From NCBI GenBank assembly GCA_017504245.1, contig JAFVRQ010000076.1, forward strand, positions 1-36,014: DNA of 36,014 bases, given 5' to 3'. How positions within the stretch are numbered: the stretch's first letter is position 1; each line of letters begins with the position of its first letter. This DNA is from Clostridia bacterium. GTDB lineage: Bacteria > Bacillota > Clostridia > Oscillospirales > CAG-272. Positions 1 through 8,468 of this stretch are shown here, piece after piece. The position numbers were made by a program, and so were the translations under genes. The notes below the pieces were generated by a model that was given only the letters and a program-made list of their open reading frames with translations, ran no database searches and was not told the origin of the DNA.

Positions 1-9
1 AATTTATAT

Positions 10-15
10 TATAAT
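10..15 (+). promoter_or_regulatory. -10 element for rnpB
   Basis: A perfect TATAAT lies about 6 nt before the predicted 5' end of the RNase P RNA. That is the right distance for a transcript starting at about 22. The -35 element would fall outside the window. Confidence 0.6.
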
Positions 16-20
16 ACAAT

Positions 21-383
21 CCGTAACCGCGCCGAACGGTCGCGCGATATGTTGCCGAAAGGTGTTATCGCGAGGAAAGTCCGGGCTTCACAGGGCAGAG
101 TAGCTGATAACGTCAGCCGCAGGCGACTGCCGGGAAAGTGCAACAGAAATAAACCGCTTTTGCTTTGGCGAAAGTAAGGATGGAAAGGCGAGGTAAGAGC
201 TCACCCGTTTCTATGGTAACATAGATCCGCTGTAAACCCTACTTGAAGCAACACCGTTTCGCAGATGTTTGCCCGACACATATCTGCTGGGTGGCACGGG
301 GGCGACCCCGAAGCTTATCGGTGACGGTAAGCGAAGATAGATGACCGTTTAAGACAGAACCCGGCTTATAGACGCGATTACGA
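21..383 (+). ncRNA. rnpB: RNase P RNA (bacterial class A-like)
   Basis: This is the catalytic RNA of RNase P, which trims the 5' leaders of pre-tRNAs. The universal 5' core GAGGAAAGTCCGGGC is at about 71-85. The CAGGGCAG and TGCAACAGAAA segments follow at about 100-148. The 3' core (GATAGATGACCG, then ACAGAACCCGGCTTA) is at about 335-369. The ends are set by pairing of about 22-31 with 373-382 (one mismatch), which forms helix P1. The layout matches the ancestral type A RNA usual in Clostridia rather than the type B RNA of Bacilli. A terminator follows directly. No coding potential competes here. Confidence 0.95.
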
Positions 384-390
384 AATAGAA

Positions 391-421
391 AAAAGCTCCT
401 TGCAACGCAAGGGGCTTTTTT
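391..421 (+). terminator. rnpB intrinsic terminator
   Basis: The stem AAAAGCTCCTTGC pairs with GCAAGGGGCTTTT (one G-T wobble) around an AAC loop and ends in a T-run. The outer stem (AAAAGCTCC/GGGGCTTTTT) is the same as in the terminator at 6918-6948, while the inner stem differs. Confidence 0.9.
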
Positions 422-462
422 GTAAAAAATAAAGAAGAAAGAATAATGAATAAATAATAATT
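391..462 (+). repeat. Direct repeat (terminator plus AT-rich tail), copy 1
   Basis: The second copy lies at 6918-6989, directly after the giant lipoprotein gene. The 37-bp AT-rich part (424-460 versus 6951-6987) differs by one base, and the preceding terminators share their outer stem. The two copies bracket the 732-6911 gene with its leader, so the gene may have been inserted or duplicated by recombination between them. That history is inference. Confidence 0.7.
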
Positions 463-475
463 AATAAATAAAGGG

Positions 476-504
476 TTGCAAAATTCAAAAAAATGTGCTA
501 AAAT
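476..504 (+). promoter_or_regulatory. Sigma-A promoter of the giant lipoprotein gene
   Basis: TTGCAA (476-481), a 17-bp spacer and TAAAAT (499-504). Predicted transcription start is about 511, giving an unusually long leader of about 220 nt before the ATG at 732. The same -35 hexamer, TTGCAA, drives the two smaller lipoprotein genes at 14997 and 16345. Confidence 0.7.
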
Positions 505-511
505 AAGTGTT

Positions 512-627
512 GCCAAACAAATTCAATATTTCATGCAACATAAGCGTGTATTTTTTTATCTTTTGATAAAAAGTACAGGCTCTATTCTGCGTACTCACTT
601 GTGTTGTGTGGAATGAATTTGTTTGGC
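512..627 (+). promoter_or_regulatory. Long-range inverted repeat in 5' leader
   Basis: A 14-bp perfect inverted repeat (512-525 with 614-627; arm GCCAAACAAATTCA) closes a ~90-nt loop. A further imperfect pairing (CAACATAAG near 535-545 with its near-complement before 610) extends it. It starts where transcription should begin, so it would form the first RNA structure of the leader, upstream of the terminator-like hairpin at 653-685. I do not recognise a known riboswitch or T-box motif in it. Confidence 0.5.
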
Positions 628-652
628 GACAATCGGTGCTATGTGTTTTTTG

Positions 653-685
653 GTGCGTCAGCTTCGGTTGGCGCACTTTTTATTT
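653..685 (+). terminator. Terminator-like hairpin in leader (possible attenuator)
   Basis: A 10-bp stem (653-662 with 667-676, including G-T wobbles) is capped by a TTCG tetraloop and followed by TTTTTATTT. It sits inside the transcribed leader, 47 nt before the start codon of the giant lipoprotein, so it could cause premature termination. No upstream gene ends here that would need it. Confidence 0.6.
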
Positions 686-731
686 GTGCATAAAAAATCA
701 CCTGCCGAGGTTAAACGGAGGAGGAAGTTTT

Positions 732-3700
732 ATGAAAAAGCTTTTATCATTAATTTTAATGCTGCTATGCTTGTTGCTGATTTTTACATCTTGCGGCAAC
801 AAGGATAAGCAGCACGAGGTTGTTGAGGTCAAAAAAGTGGATGCCACTTGCACCTCAATCGGCTACACGGAATATCATTGCGATCACTGTGATCAAAATT
901 ATATTTCGGATTTTGTTGATGCTTTGGGGCACGTTTACGGTGAAGCCGTTGCTGTTACCGAAGCAGATTGTACCACGCGCGGAGTTTACGAGAGCACTTG
1001 TGCCCGTTGCGGAGACGTTCAGCGCTATTCAGTAAGCGCAAAGGGTCACTCATACGTTGAAATCACGAGCGACGATGCAACCGTTGGTTACGAATGCGAG
1101 GCCTGTCACGACGTTATTAACATCGCAAGTGACGAGCGCATTGAGGACTACATTGGCGCAACTGAAATTTTCGATGTTGAGCCCACCTTCACCTTTGACG
1201 TTGTTTCAAGCGAGGGCGAGGAGCACGTTAAGGCAAATCTCAAAATTATTGACAGTTATTTTAACGGAACCGAATATGAAAATGATGCGGATTCTCTTGT
1301 GCAATACGTTTTGACGAGCAAGGGTAATAATATCTATACGGTTTCCGTGCCCGAGAAGTACTTGTACGATACAACGTACATTGCAAAGCTTTCGGGGGGA
1401 GTAACCTTTGCCGAATATAAGAGCAAGGAGCTTTCATTTACCGTTACGGAAGACCCCAATCACGAAAACGTTTATGAATATAATAGCGAAATCGTTTTCT
1501 TGAAGGCGCTTGAAAATGCAAACGGCGGATATTACCCCTATGATATTACCTCATCCGAGGATGGCGACAAGCTTTATTTGATAGTGAATAAGATTGACGG
1601 CTTGTCAAAGGGACATATCGTTTGCGTTGGCGATGTGGATTCTATGAGCCAGATAACGAGCGATACCGAGTGCTATTTTGGTATTATCGGCGATTCTTAC
1701 CAATTGACCGACGGCAGATGGCTCGTTACATTGTCAGAGCCCGAGCTTGAGGCAATTTTCAATGAGTTCGATATTGCATTTAACGAAGACGTTGATTTGT
1801 CGAATGCCAATTTCGATACTGCAGCTATAGAGGACGGCATTATCGAGTCGCTTTATGCAAGTGACGAGTTTATTGAGTTCCTTAGCGCAGTTAAGGTTTC
1901 GTCTGAAAACTATATTAATGCAAACGGTTATTATTCACCGAATCTTATCGATACAAAGACGTTTTTGAATAGTGTTAGTATTGATCCGGAGATAAGCTTC
2001 GGCGGAAATACGTTGAAGTTGATGCTCCACGGACTTATTGAGCTTGACATTAACGATTCAAACGGCGCAAAAATCGGTACGCTTGCCGTTGAATTTGATT
2101 TGGATCTCAAGAGTCAGTTTAAAATTGACGTAAATTACGATATTAAAACTCAGTGGAAGGGAATTAAGCTTGAAAAATTCGACGTTGCAATGACGCAAAG
2201 CGACGATATTAGCTTTGGCTTCCGCGTTTCCGTTGATTCTGACGCAATCAGGAGCAGCGGATACGTTATCAATAAGAAGACGGGTGAAGCTCACCTTGCT
2301 TGTTGCGTTGAGGTAACGAGAGCGAGCGATCCTGCTGCATTTGAAACGGCAACCTTGTCCGAGGTGCAGGCAGCAGAAGAAAAATGCAGCCGTTGCAAGC
2401 CCGAAAACGGCGCAAGTCTTGAAAATGACTTCAACGGCTATTATATGAACACGCTTTATTGCTCCGACTGGGAAAAGGTAGCTGCAGATATTGGCAAGCT
2501 TACGCAGACCGACAAAAAGAGCTCAAGACTTGAAGTTGAGTTGGGAAGCGTAGAAATACCGATTTGCGGGCCTGTAAGTGCGAATATCGGCATTGGCTTT
2601 GCAATTTCGTTTGATGCTAAAGCTATAATGGATTATTCGTATTCCTATGCTCAAACAAGCACCTACGGTATGCGTCTTAACCACGATTACTTGCAGCCCT
2701 ATTCAAAAATGAGCAATAGCAACGTTTCTCAGAATCAGCTTGCCGTTTTAGGTAAGATTGAGGCAAGAGTTGGCTTGCTTGTTGATACATATATTAATAT
2801 TTCAGGTCTTGAAAAGTGGATAAACGCAGGCGTTAAGGCGGACGTTGGTACATACGCAGAGCTTTCGGGCGTGATTGACACCGCGTACGATTATCACGGC
2901 GCGTATTTTGAAATAGGTGCTTATCTTGATATAGATGCATACTATAAGATAATAAGGAAGGACGGCACGACCGACCTTGCGGAAATAAAGAAAGCTTTGA
3001 AGAAATTTGGCTATGAAAAGCTTTATTTTGCTTATGAAAAATATGAAGAAAAGTTAAATATTCTCGGTTCTTATGATATAGCCGCAAACGATATATTGGC
3101 GGTTAGATATTATGACCTTGTTAATATGGTTATTAAGACCGACGAGCTTTCACTTAATGAAAGAAGCAAGTATAAGGTAAATATTTCATTTGCCGACGGT
3201 ACTTATTGCGAAATCAAGGACGGCGTTATAGTTTATAAAACGGGCGCGCCGAGAATATTCAGCGATACCTTGATAATCACCGTAACCTCAAACGACGATT
3301 GGAAAACCTATAAAAAGGGAAGCGCGGTTTACTATCTTGGAACGTATGAAATTGATTTCGAGTTTGACACAAATCATACGCACACCTGGGTGGACGCAAC
3401 TTGTACCGCCCCCAAGACCTGTAGCGGCTGCGGAGCTACCGAAGGCGCAGCGCTTGGACATAGCTGGAAGGATGCGACTTGTACCATAGCTAAAACTTGT
3501 ACCGTTTGCGGAGCAACAGAAGGCACAGCGCTTGGACATAGCTGGAAGAGTGCCACTTGTACCGTAGCTAAAACTTGTACTGTTTGCGGAGCAACGGAAG
3601 GCGCGGCACTCGGACATAGCTGGAAGAGTGCAACTTGTACCGCACCCAAGACCTGTAGCGGCTGTGGTAAAACAGATGGTGTAGCACTTGGACATAGCTG

Positions 3701-6700
3701 GAATAATGCGACTTGTACCGCACCCCAAACTTGCGGAACTTGCGGAGCAACAACTGGCTCGGCACTTGTACATAGCTGGACGAATGCTACTTGTACCTCA
3801 CCCAAAGCTTGTAAAAATTGTGGAGCAACGGAAGGCGTAGCGCTTGGACATAGCTGGAAGGATGCGACTTGTACCGCACCTAAGATTTGTAGTGGTTGTG
3901 GCTTGATAGAGGGTGAAGCACTTGGACATAATTGGATAGATGCAACTTGCAGTGTACCTAAGACTTGTACCGTTTGCGGAACTACAACGGGCTCAACCCT
4001 TCCACATACTGTAAGTGATTGGATAATTGATAAGGAACCAACCAATAGTGAATATGGAAGCAAGCATACCGAATGCACCGTTTGCGGACAATTGGTTTCC
4101 GTTTTATCAATTTATCCAACAGGCTCGGAAGGACTTGAATTTACGCTCAACTCCGATGGTCAGAGTTATTCTGTATCTGGAATTGGCACTTGCATTGATA
4201 AGGATTTAATCATACCTGCTACTTATAACGGTTTGCCTGTGACTAATGTTGGTGACAAAGCATTTTCTGAGTGCAGATTATTTACAAGCGTAACAATCCC
4301 CGACTCCGTGACGAGTATTGGTGTTTCTGCTTTTCAAAATATTTATTCTCTCACCAAAATAACAATAGGAAACTCCGTAACGAGTATTGGTGATTATGCA
4401 TTCTATAATTGTGACAGACTTTCTAGTGTAGCAATTCCTAATTCTGTAACAAGTATTGGCGAGAAAGCTTTTTATGATTGCAAATTCCTCAAAAGCATAG
4501 TTGTTCCTGATAGCGTGACTAGTATTGGTGATCTTGCATTTTCTAGTTGCGACTCGCTTCAATACAATGAATATGATAAGGCGCTTTATCTTGGAAATGA
4601 TAATAATCCGTATGTTGTATTAATTAAAGCAAAAGATAAAAGTATAACAAATTGTGAAATACATAGTTTAACAAGAGTTATTTATCACAGTGCATTCTCC
4701 GGTTGTGCTTCGCTATCAAGTGTATTAATCCCCAACTCCGTGACGAGTATTGGTAGTTATGCATTTAATAAATGCACCTCGCTTGCAAGCATAACAATGG
4801 GTAACTCTGTATTTAGTATTGGTAATTATGCATTCAATGAGTCCACCTCGCTCACGAGCATAATAATCCCTGACTCTGTGGCAAGTGTAGGTGATTATGC
4901 GTTTTATAATTGTACATCACTCACTAGTGTTCTAACTGGTAATTCTATGAGAAGCATTGGAGATTATGCATTCTATGGTTGTAAATTGCTTACAAGCATA
5001 GTGCTTCCTGACTCGATGATAAGTATTGGAAATTGTTCATTCTGTGCATGTAAATCGCTTGAAAGTATAACAATTCCTAACTCGGTAACCAGTATTGGCA
5101 ATTCAGCATTTGCATCATGTACCTCGCTTTCTAGTGCGAAAATAGGCAATTCCGTCACAAGTATGGGTGATTATGTATTTACTGCTTGCAGTTCGCTTAC
5201 AAGCGTGATAATTGGTAATTCCGTGATGAGTATTGGTAAAAATGCATTTTATAATTGCAAGTTACTTACAAGTGTAACAATCCCCGACTCTGTGAAGGGT
5301 ATTGATGATAGCGCATTCAGTGGTTGCACATCGCTCGCGAGCGTAACAATGGGTAACTCTATTATGAGTATTGGTAATTCTGCATTCTCTGGTTGCTCCT
5401 TACTCACCAATATATCAATTCCCGACTCCGTGACGAGTATTGGTAATTCTGCATTCTCTGGTTGCTCATCGCTCACGAGTGTAACAATAGGTAATTCTAT
5501 TACGAGTATTGGCAGTAATGCATTTAATAAATGCACCTCGATCAAAAATGTGTATTATACAGGAGATATTAAAAGTTGGCTTGGAATTAATTTTAATAAC
5601 TATATTTCAAATCCCATGTATAATGGAAGCGATTTATATTTTGAAGGAGAACTCGTCACAAATCTTGTTATTCCTGACTCCACGACGAGTATAGGTAATT
5701 ATGCATTCTATAGTTGCAAATCGCTCGCAAGTATAACAATTCCTGACTCTGTGACATATATTGGGGATTATGCATTTTATTGGTGTAATTTACTAACAAG
5801 TGTAGCAATTCCCAATTCCGTGACGAGTATTGGTGATTCTGCGTTTGAAAGTTGTACCTCGCTCACAAGTGTAACAATACCTGATTCTGTGACAAATATT
5901 GGTGAAGAGGCATTCCATAGTTGTAAATCTCTCACAAGCATAACCATCCCCGACTCCGTGACGAGTATTGGTGATAATACATTCAGATACTGCACCTCGC
6001 TCACTAGCATAACCATTCCCGACTCCGTGACTAGTCTTGGTTATGGAGTATTCGAAAAATGCACCTCACTCACAGACGTATATTATACAGGAAATGTTGA
6101 GGGATGGATTGGATTTGATTTTATTTATTATACTTCAAATCCCATGTATTATGGAGCTAAATTGTATTTTGAAGGAGAGCTTGTTACAAGTATTACTATT
6201 CCTAACTCTGTAACAACTGTTGGTGATTATACGTTCTCTGGTTGCACCTCGCTGACAAGTGTAACAATCCCCGATTCCGTGACGAGCATTGGTAGTTCTG
6301 CATTCTATTCCTGCACCTCGCTGACAAGTGTAACAATCCCCGACTCCGTAACGAGTATTGGTAATGATGCATTCCGTAACTGTACCTCACTTACAAGTAT
6401 AACAATCCCTGACTCCGTGACGGGTATTGATAATTATGCATTCCAAGGTTGCTCATCACTTGCAAGTATAACAATCCCTGACTCCGTGACGAGTATTGGT
6501 ATTGGCGCATTCAGTGGTTGCACTGGGCTTAAGAGTATAACAATTTCTGCTTCCTTGATAAGTATTAGTGATTATACATTTTCTGGTTGCACCTTGCTTG
6601 CAAGTGTAACAATCCCCGATTCCGTGAAGAGTATTGGCATTGGCGCATTTAGTAGTTGTACTTGGCTTAGAAGCATAATCATTCCTGATTCCGTGACAAG

Positions 6701-6911
6701 TATTGGTGAATCTGCATTCCATAAATGCAACAATCTGACGGAAGTAATAATTCCCTCCTCTGTTACAAGTGTTGGCAGAGATGCATTTAGAAATTGTTCC
6801 TCGCTCACAATCTACTGCGAAGCAGAATCTCAGCCGAGCGGATGGTCTTCTAGTTGGAACTATTCTAACCGCCCCGTAGTTTGGGGCTACAAACCCGAGC
6901 AAAACGATTAA
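732..6911 (+). CDS. Giant surface lipoprotein with CxxC-repeat and BspA-like LRR domains
   Basis: Predicted 2059-residue lipoprotein, placed outside the membrane. The start at 732 is chosen because GGAGGAGG precedes it by 6 nt and it opens a lipoprotein signal (lipobox FTSC, Cys21). Three CxxC zinc-ribbon-like modules occupy residues ~30-115. A ~750-residue unassigned region (about 120-880) follows; it is shared with the paralog at 29506-33918, often near-identically. Then come eight 26-residue tandem CxxC repeats (884-1091), a linker with another CxxC, and about 33 LRR_5 (BspA-type) repeats of 23 residues with pattern IPDSVTSIG..AF..C.SLTS. The LRR array is broken by a YNEYD-type island and two YYTG...GELVT islands, and ends in a Trp/Tyr-rich tail. 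LRR_5 proteins are often adhesins. Substrate and role are unknown. Confidence 0.9.
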   Translation: MKKLLSLILMLLCLLLIFTSCGNKDKQHEVVEVKKVDATCTSIGYTEYHCDHCDQNYISDFVDALGHVYGEAVAVTEADCTTRGVYESTCARCGDVQRYSVSAKGHSYVEITSDDATVGYECEACHDVINIASDERIEDYIGATEIFDVEPTFTFDVVSSEGEEHVKANLKIIDSYFNGTEYENDADSLVQYVLTSKGNNIYTVSVPEKYLYDTTYIAKLSGGVTFAEYKSKELSFTVTEDPNHENVYEYNSEIVFLKALENANGGYYPYDITSSEDGDKLYLIVNKIDGLSKGHIVCVGDVDSMSQITSDTECYFGIIGDSYQLTDGRWLVTLSEPELEAIFNEFDIAFNEDVDLSNANFDTAAIEDGIIESLYASDEFIEFLSAVKVSSENYINANGYYSPNLIDTKTFLNSVSIDPEISFGGNTLKLMLHGLIELDINDSNGAKIGTLAVEFDLDLKSQFKIDVNYDIKTQWKGIKLEKFDVAMTQSDDISFGFRVSVDSDAIRSSGYVINKKTGEAHLACCVEVTRASDPAAFETATLSEVQAAEEKCSRCKPENGASLENDFNGYYMNTLYCSDWEKVAADIGKLTQTDKKSSRLEVELGSVEIPICGPVSANIGIGFAISFDAKAIMDYSYSYAQTSTYGMRLNHDYLQPYSKMSNSNVSQNQLAVLGKIEARVGLLVDTYINISGLEKWINAGVKADVGTYAELSGVIDTAYDYHGAYFEIGAYLDIDAYYKIIRKDGTTDLAEIKKALKKFGYEKLYFAYEKYEEKLNILGSYDIAANDILAVRYYDLVNMVIKTDELSLNERSKYKVNISFADGTYCEIKDGVIVYKTGAPRIFSDTLIITVTSNDDWKTYKKGSAVYYLGTYEIDFEFDTNHTHTWVDATCTAPKTCSGCGATEGAALGHSWKDATCTIAKTCTVCGATEGTALGHSWKSATCTVAKTCTVCGATEGAALGHSWKSATCTAPKTCSGCGKTDGVALGHSWNNATCTAPQTCGTCGATTGSALVHSWTNATCTSPKACKNCGATEGVALGHSWKDATCTAPKICSGCGLIEGEALGHNWIDATCSVPKTCTVCGTTTGSTLPHTVSDWIIDKEPTNSEYGSKHTECTVCGQLVSVLSIYPTGSEGLEFTLNSDGQSYSVSGIGTCIDKDLIIPATYNGLPVTNVGDKAFSECRLFTSVTIPDSVTSIGVSAFQNIYSLTKITIGNSVTSIGDYAFYNCDRLSSVAIPNSVTSIGEKAFYDCKFLKSIVVPDSVTSIGDLAFSSCDSLQYNEYDKALYLGNDNNPYVVLIKAKDKSITNCEIHSLTRVIYHSAFSGCASLSSVLIPNSVTSIGSYAFNKCTSLASITMGNSVFSIGNYAFNESTSLTSIIIPDSVASVGDYAFYNCTSLTSVLTGNSMRSIGDYAFYGCKLLTSIVLPDSMISIGNCSFCACKSLESITIPNSVTSIGNSAFASCTSLSSAKIGNSVTSMGDYVFTACSSLTSVIIGNSVMSIGKNAFYNCKLLTSVTIPDSVKGIDDSAFSGCTSLASVTMGNSIMSIGNSAFSGCSLLTNISIPDSVTSIGNSAFSGCSSLTSVTIGNSITSIGSNAFNKCTSIKNVYYTGDIKSWLGINFNNYISNPMYNGSDLYFEGELVTNLVIPDSTTSIGNYAFYSCKSLASITIPDSVTYIGDYAFYWCNLLTSVAIPNSVTSIGDSAFESCTSLTSVTIPDSVTNIGEEAFHSCKSLTSITIPDSVTSIGDNTFRYCTSLTSITIPDSVTSLGYGVFEKCTSLTDVYYTGNVEGWIGFDFIYYTSNPMYYGAKLYFEGELVTSITIPNSVTTVGDYTFSGCTSLTSVTIPDSVTSIGSSAFYSCTSLTSVTIPDSVTSIGNDAFRNCTSLTSITIPDSVTGIDNYAFQGCSSLASITIPDSVTSIGIGAFSGCTGLKSITISASLISISDYTFSGCTLLASVTIPDSVKSIGIGAFSSCTWLRSIIIPDSVTSIGESAFHKCNNLTEVIIPSSVTSVGRDAFRNCSSLTIYCEAESQPSGWSSSWNYSNRPVVWGYKPEQND
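3381..4004 (+). repeat. Eight tandem 78-bp CxxC coding repeats
   Basis: Eight in-frame units of exactly 78 bp encode the pattern H.W..ATCT..KTC..CG.TEG.ALG. Each unit has an ATC cysteine plus a CxxC pair and a conserved His, consistent with a small zinc-binding ribbon; metal binding is inferred. Adjacent units are very similar at the DNA level, so slippage could change copy number. The paralog at 29506 has only about three divergent units here. Confidence 0.9.
4245..6807 (+). repeat. About 33 LRR_5 coding repeats of 69 bp
   Basis: In-frame 23-codon repeats begin near VTNVGDKAF and end before the IYCEAE tail. Three non-repeat islands interrupt them: about 4560-4680 (YNEYD type) and about 5547-5660 and 6078-6190 (YYTG...NPMY...GELVT type). 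Several units share almost the same DNA, such as CCGACTCCGTGACGAGTAT, consistent with recent unit duplication or gene conversion. Confidence 0.9.
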
Positions 6912-6917
6912 ACTAAC

Positions 6918-6948
6918 AAAAGCTCCTCTCATCTGAGAGGGGCTTTTT
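6918..6948 (+). terminator. Terminator of the giant lipoprotein gene
   Basis: AAAAGCTCCTCTC pairs with GAGAGGGGCTTTT around an ATCT loop and is followed by a T-run. It is the second copy of the rnpB-type terminator and part of the direct repeat at 6918-6989. Confidence 0.9.
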
Positions 6949-6989
6949 GTAAAGAATAAAGAAGAAAGAATAATGAATAAATAATAAAT
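6918..6989 (+). repeat. Direct repeat (terminator plus AT-rich tail), copy 2
   Basis: Partner of 391-462. The AT-rich tail matches copy 1 at 36 of 37 positions by eye. Confidence 0.7.
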
Positions 6990-6995
6990 TAGGGT

Positions 6996-7024
6996 AAAAA
7001 ATCCTCTCTTGTGAGAGGATTTTT
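6996..7024 (-). terminator. rnf operon terminator (bidirectional)
   Basis: AAAAATCCTCTC / GAGAGGATTTTT with a TTGT loop. The A-run and T-run on both sides allow termination in both directions. It lies 17 bp past the rnfB stop and also backs up the lipoprotein terminator. Confidence 0.85.
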
Positions 7025-7040
7025 ATCATTTTTGTTTTAA

Positions 7041-7862
7041 TTATTTCGCAATTCTGTGGATACCCGAGATGTCCTTTTCAACGATACAATGAACGGGGCA
7101 GGCATCGCGGCAGGCGCCGCAGTTGGTGCACTTTTCATAGTCAATCGTCGCAAGGTTATTCACAAGGGTGATTGCACCGTTGGGGCAAGTTTTTGTACAC
7201 TTACCGCACGCGATACAACCGTTTGTGCAGAACTTACGAACAACTGCGCCTTTATCGTGGCTTGAGCAGAGGACTAAAGTTCTATTAACGTCGGGCATAA
7301 GCTCGATAATGTGGTGAGGACACGCCTTCGCGCAAATTCCACAGCCGATACAAAGCTCGCTATTAACGTAAGCAACTCCGTTTTCAACGCAGATCGCATC
7401 CTGAGGACAAGCTCTTGCGCAGTCGCCAAGGCCGATACAACCAAACGAGCAGGTACCCGCGCCACCGTAGAACATATTAGCGGCTTCACAGGTCTTAACG
7501 CCCTTATATTCAAATCTCTGCTTAACTGCAGAGCAGTTACCGTCGCACTTAACGACCGCAACCATTTCGATAACGTCCTCGGCTTCCTTGCCAAGCACAT
7601 CGGCAATGGCTTTTGCCGTGCCGTCACCGCCGGGAACGCAGAGGTTTGTTTTTAAGTCGGGGTTATCAATAAGTGCCTGAGCATATCCGTCGCAGCCCGT
7701 ATATCCGCACGCACCGCAGTTAGCGCCGGGGAGGCACTCGCGGATTTTTGGGAATCTTTCGTCAACGGGGACCTTCATAAATTTATCGGCAAGAACGAGA
7801 ACTATAGCGCAAATAAGTCCAAGCACTATAGCAAGTATAGCGGCAAAAATAATAGCTGTCAT
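7041..7862 (-). CDS. rnfB: Rnf complex subunit RnfB (polyferredoxin)
   Basis: 273 residues, last gene of rnfCDGEAB. RnfB is thought to accept electrons from reduced ferredoxin and pass them into the membrane complex. An N-terminal membrane helix (about 2-27) is followed by the RnfB-type cluster motif CLPGANCGACGYTGC (about 43-57). Four ferredoxin-like clusters follow in the C-terminal half: C.FGCIGLGDCARACP, CIGCGICAKACP, CTNGCIACGKCTKTCP and CTNCGACRDACP. Start at 7862 with AGGAGG upstream, 12 nt after the rnfA stop. The extra ferredoxin clusters are typical of clostridial RnfB. Family assignment is firm. Confidence 0.96.
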   Translation of the reverse strand: MTAIIFAAILAIVLGLICAIVLVLADKFMKVPVDERFPKIRECLPGANCGACGYTGCDGYAQALIDNPDLKTNLCVPGGDGTAKAIADVLGKEAEDVIEMVAVVKCDGNCSAVKQRFEYKGVKTCEAANMFYGGAGTCSFGCIGLGDCARACPQDAICVENGVAYVNSELCIGCGICAKACPHHIIELMPDVNRTLVLCSSHDKGAVVRKFCTNGCIACGKCTKTCPNGAITLVNNLATIDYEKCTNCGACRDACPVHCIVEKDISGIHRIAK

Positions 7863-7874
7863 ATTTCTACCTCC

Positions 7875-8468
7875 TTAACCGAAAAGGTTTTCGATGATAC
7901 CGCCAAAGCCCATAAACGAAAGGGAAACGATGGAAGCGGCAATAAGCGTGATGGGAAGTCCCTGCAATCTCTTGGGGATCTTATTATTGCCCTCAAGAAC
8001 GGAGCGAACGCCTGCGAAAAGTACCATTGCAAGAAGGAAACCAAGTCCGCAGCCGAGAGCCGAGAAGATGGATTCAATGAAATTATAGCCGTCGGAGATA
8101 TTATTGATTGTTACACCGAGAACCGCGCAGTTCGTTGTGATAAGGGGGAGATACACACCGAGCGACTTATGAAGCGTGGGGATATATTTCTTCAAAACTA
8201 TTTCAACGAACTGAACGAGAGTCGCGATAACGAGAATAAACACGATAGTCTGAAGGAATCCGATACCAAGTGTATCAAGCACATAGGTTTGGATTGGCCA
8301 AGTAACTGCAGTTGCAACTACCATTACGGCTGTAACTGCGATACCCATACCCGTTGCCTGATCCGTTTTCTTAGAAACGCCGAGGAAGGGACAGATACCA
8401 AGGAACTTGGAGAGGGTATAGTTATTAACGAGGATTGAGGACATTAAGATGATTATGAGAGTTTTCAT
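7875..8468 (-). CDS. rnfA: Rnf complex subunit RnfA
   Basis: 197-residue, very hydrophobic subunit with about six membrane helices and little soluble sequence. RnfA and its homolog RnfE form the inverted-topology core of the complex, homologous to NqrE/NqrD. Visible family sequence includes NNYTLSKFLGICPFLGVS (residues ~15-32), VLGVTINN and a GLGFLLAMVLFAGVR stretch. The start overlaps the rnfE stop by 4 nt (ATGA), pointing to translational coupling. Confidence 0.96.
   Translation of the reverse strand: MKTLIIILMSSILVNNYTLSKFLGICPFLGVSKKTDQATGMGIAVTAVMVVATAVTWPIQTYVLDTLGIGFLQTIVFILVIATLVQFVEIVLKKYIPTLHKSLGVYLPLITTNCAVLGVTINNISDGYNFIESIFSALGCGLGFLLAMVLFAGVRSVLEGNNKIPKRLQGLPITLIAASIVSLSFMGFGGIIENLFG

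Noticed and set aside
606..731. Upstream extension of the first giant lipoprotein to 606
   Set aside because: It would place residues across the leader hairpin and bury the lipoprotein signal. The ATG at 732 has a strong ribosome site and signal peptide.
511..731. Known riboswitch or T-box in the lipoprotein leader
   Set aside because: No T-box core, c-di-GMP, SAM, TPP or cobalamin motif could be found; only hairpins are supported.
3288..4078. Long minus-strand open frames (161 and 234 codons) opposite the CxxC array
   Set aside because: They are periodic translations of the 78-bp repeats in antisense, with no ribosome site or promoter. The plus-strand frame has the coherent protein.
3381..6807. 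Tandem repeats considered as a CRISPR array or satellite
   Set aside because: The units are in frame, without spacers, and encode CxxC and LRR_5 repeats.
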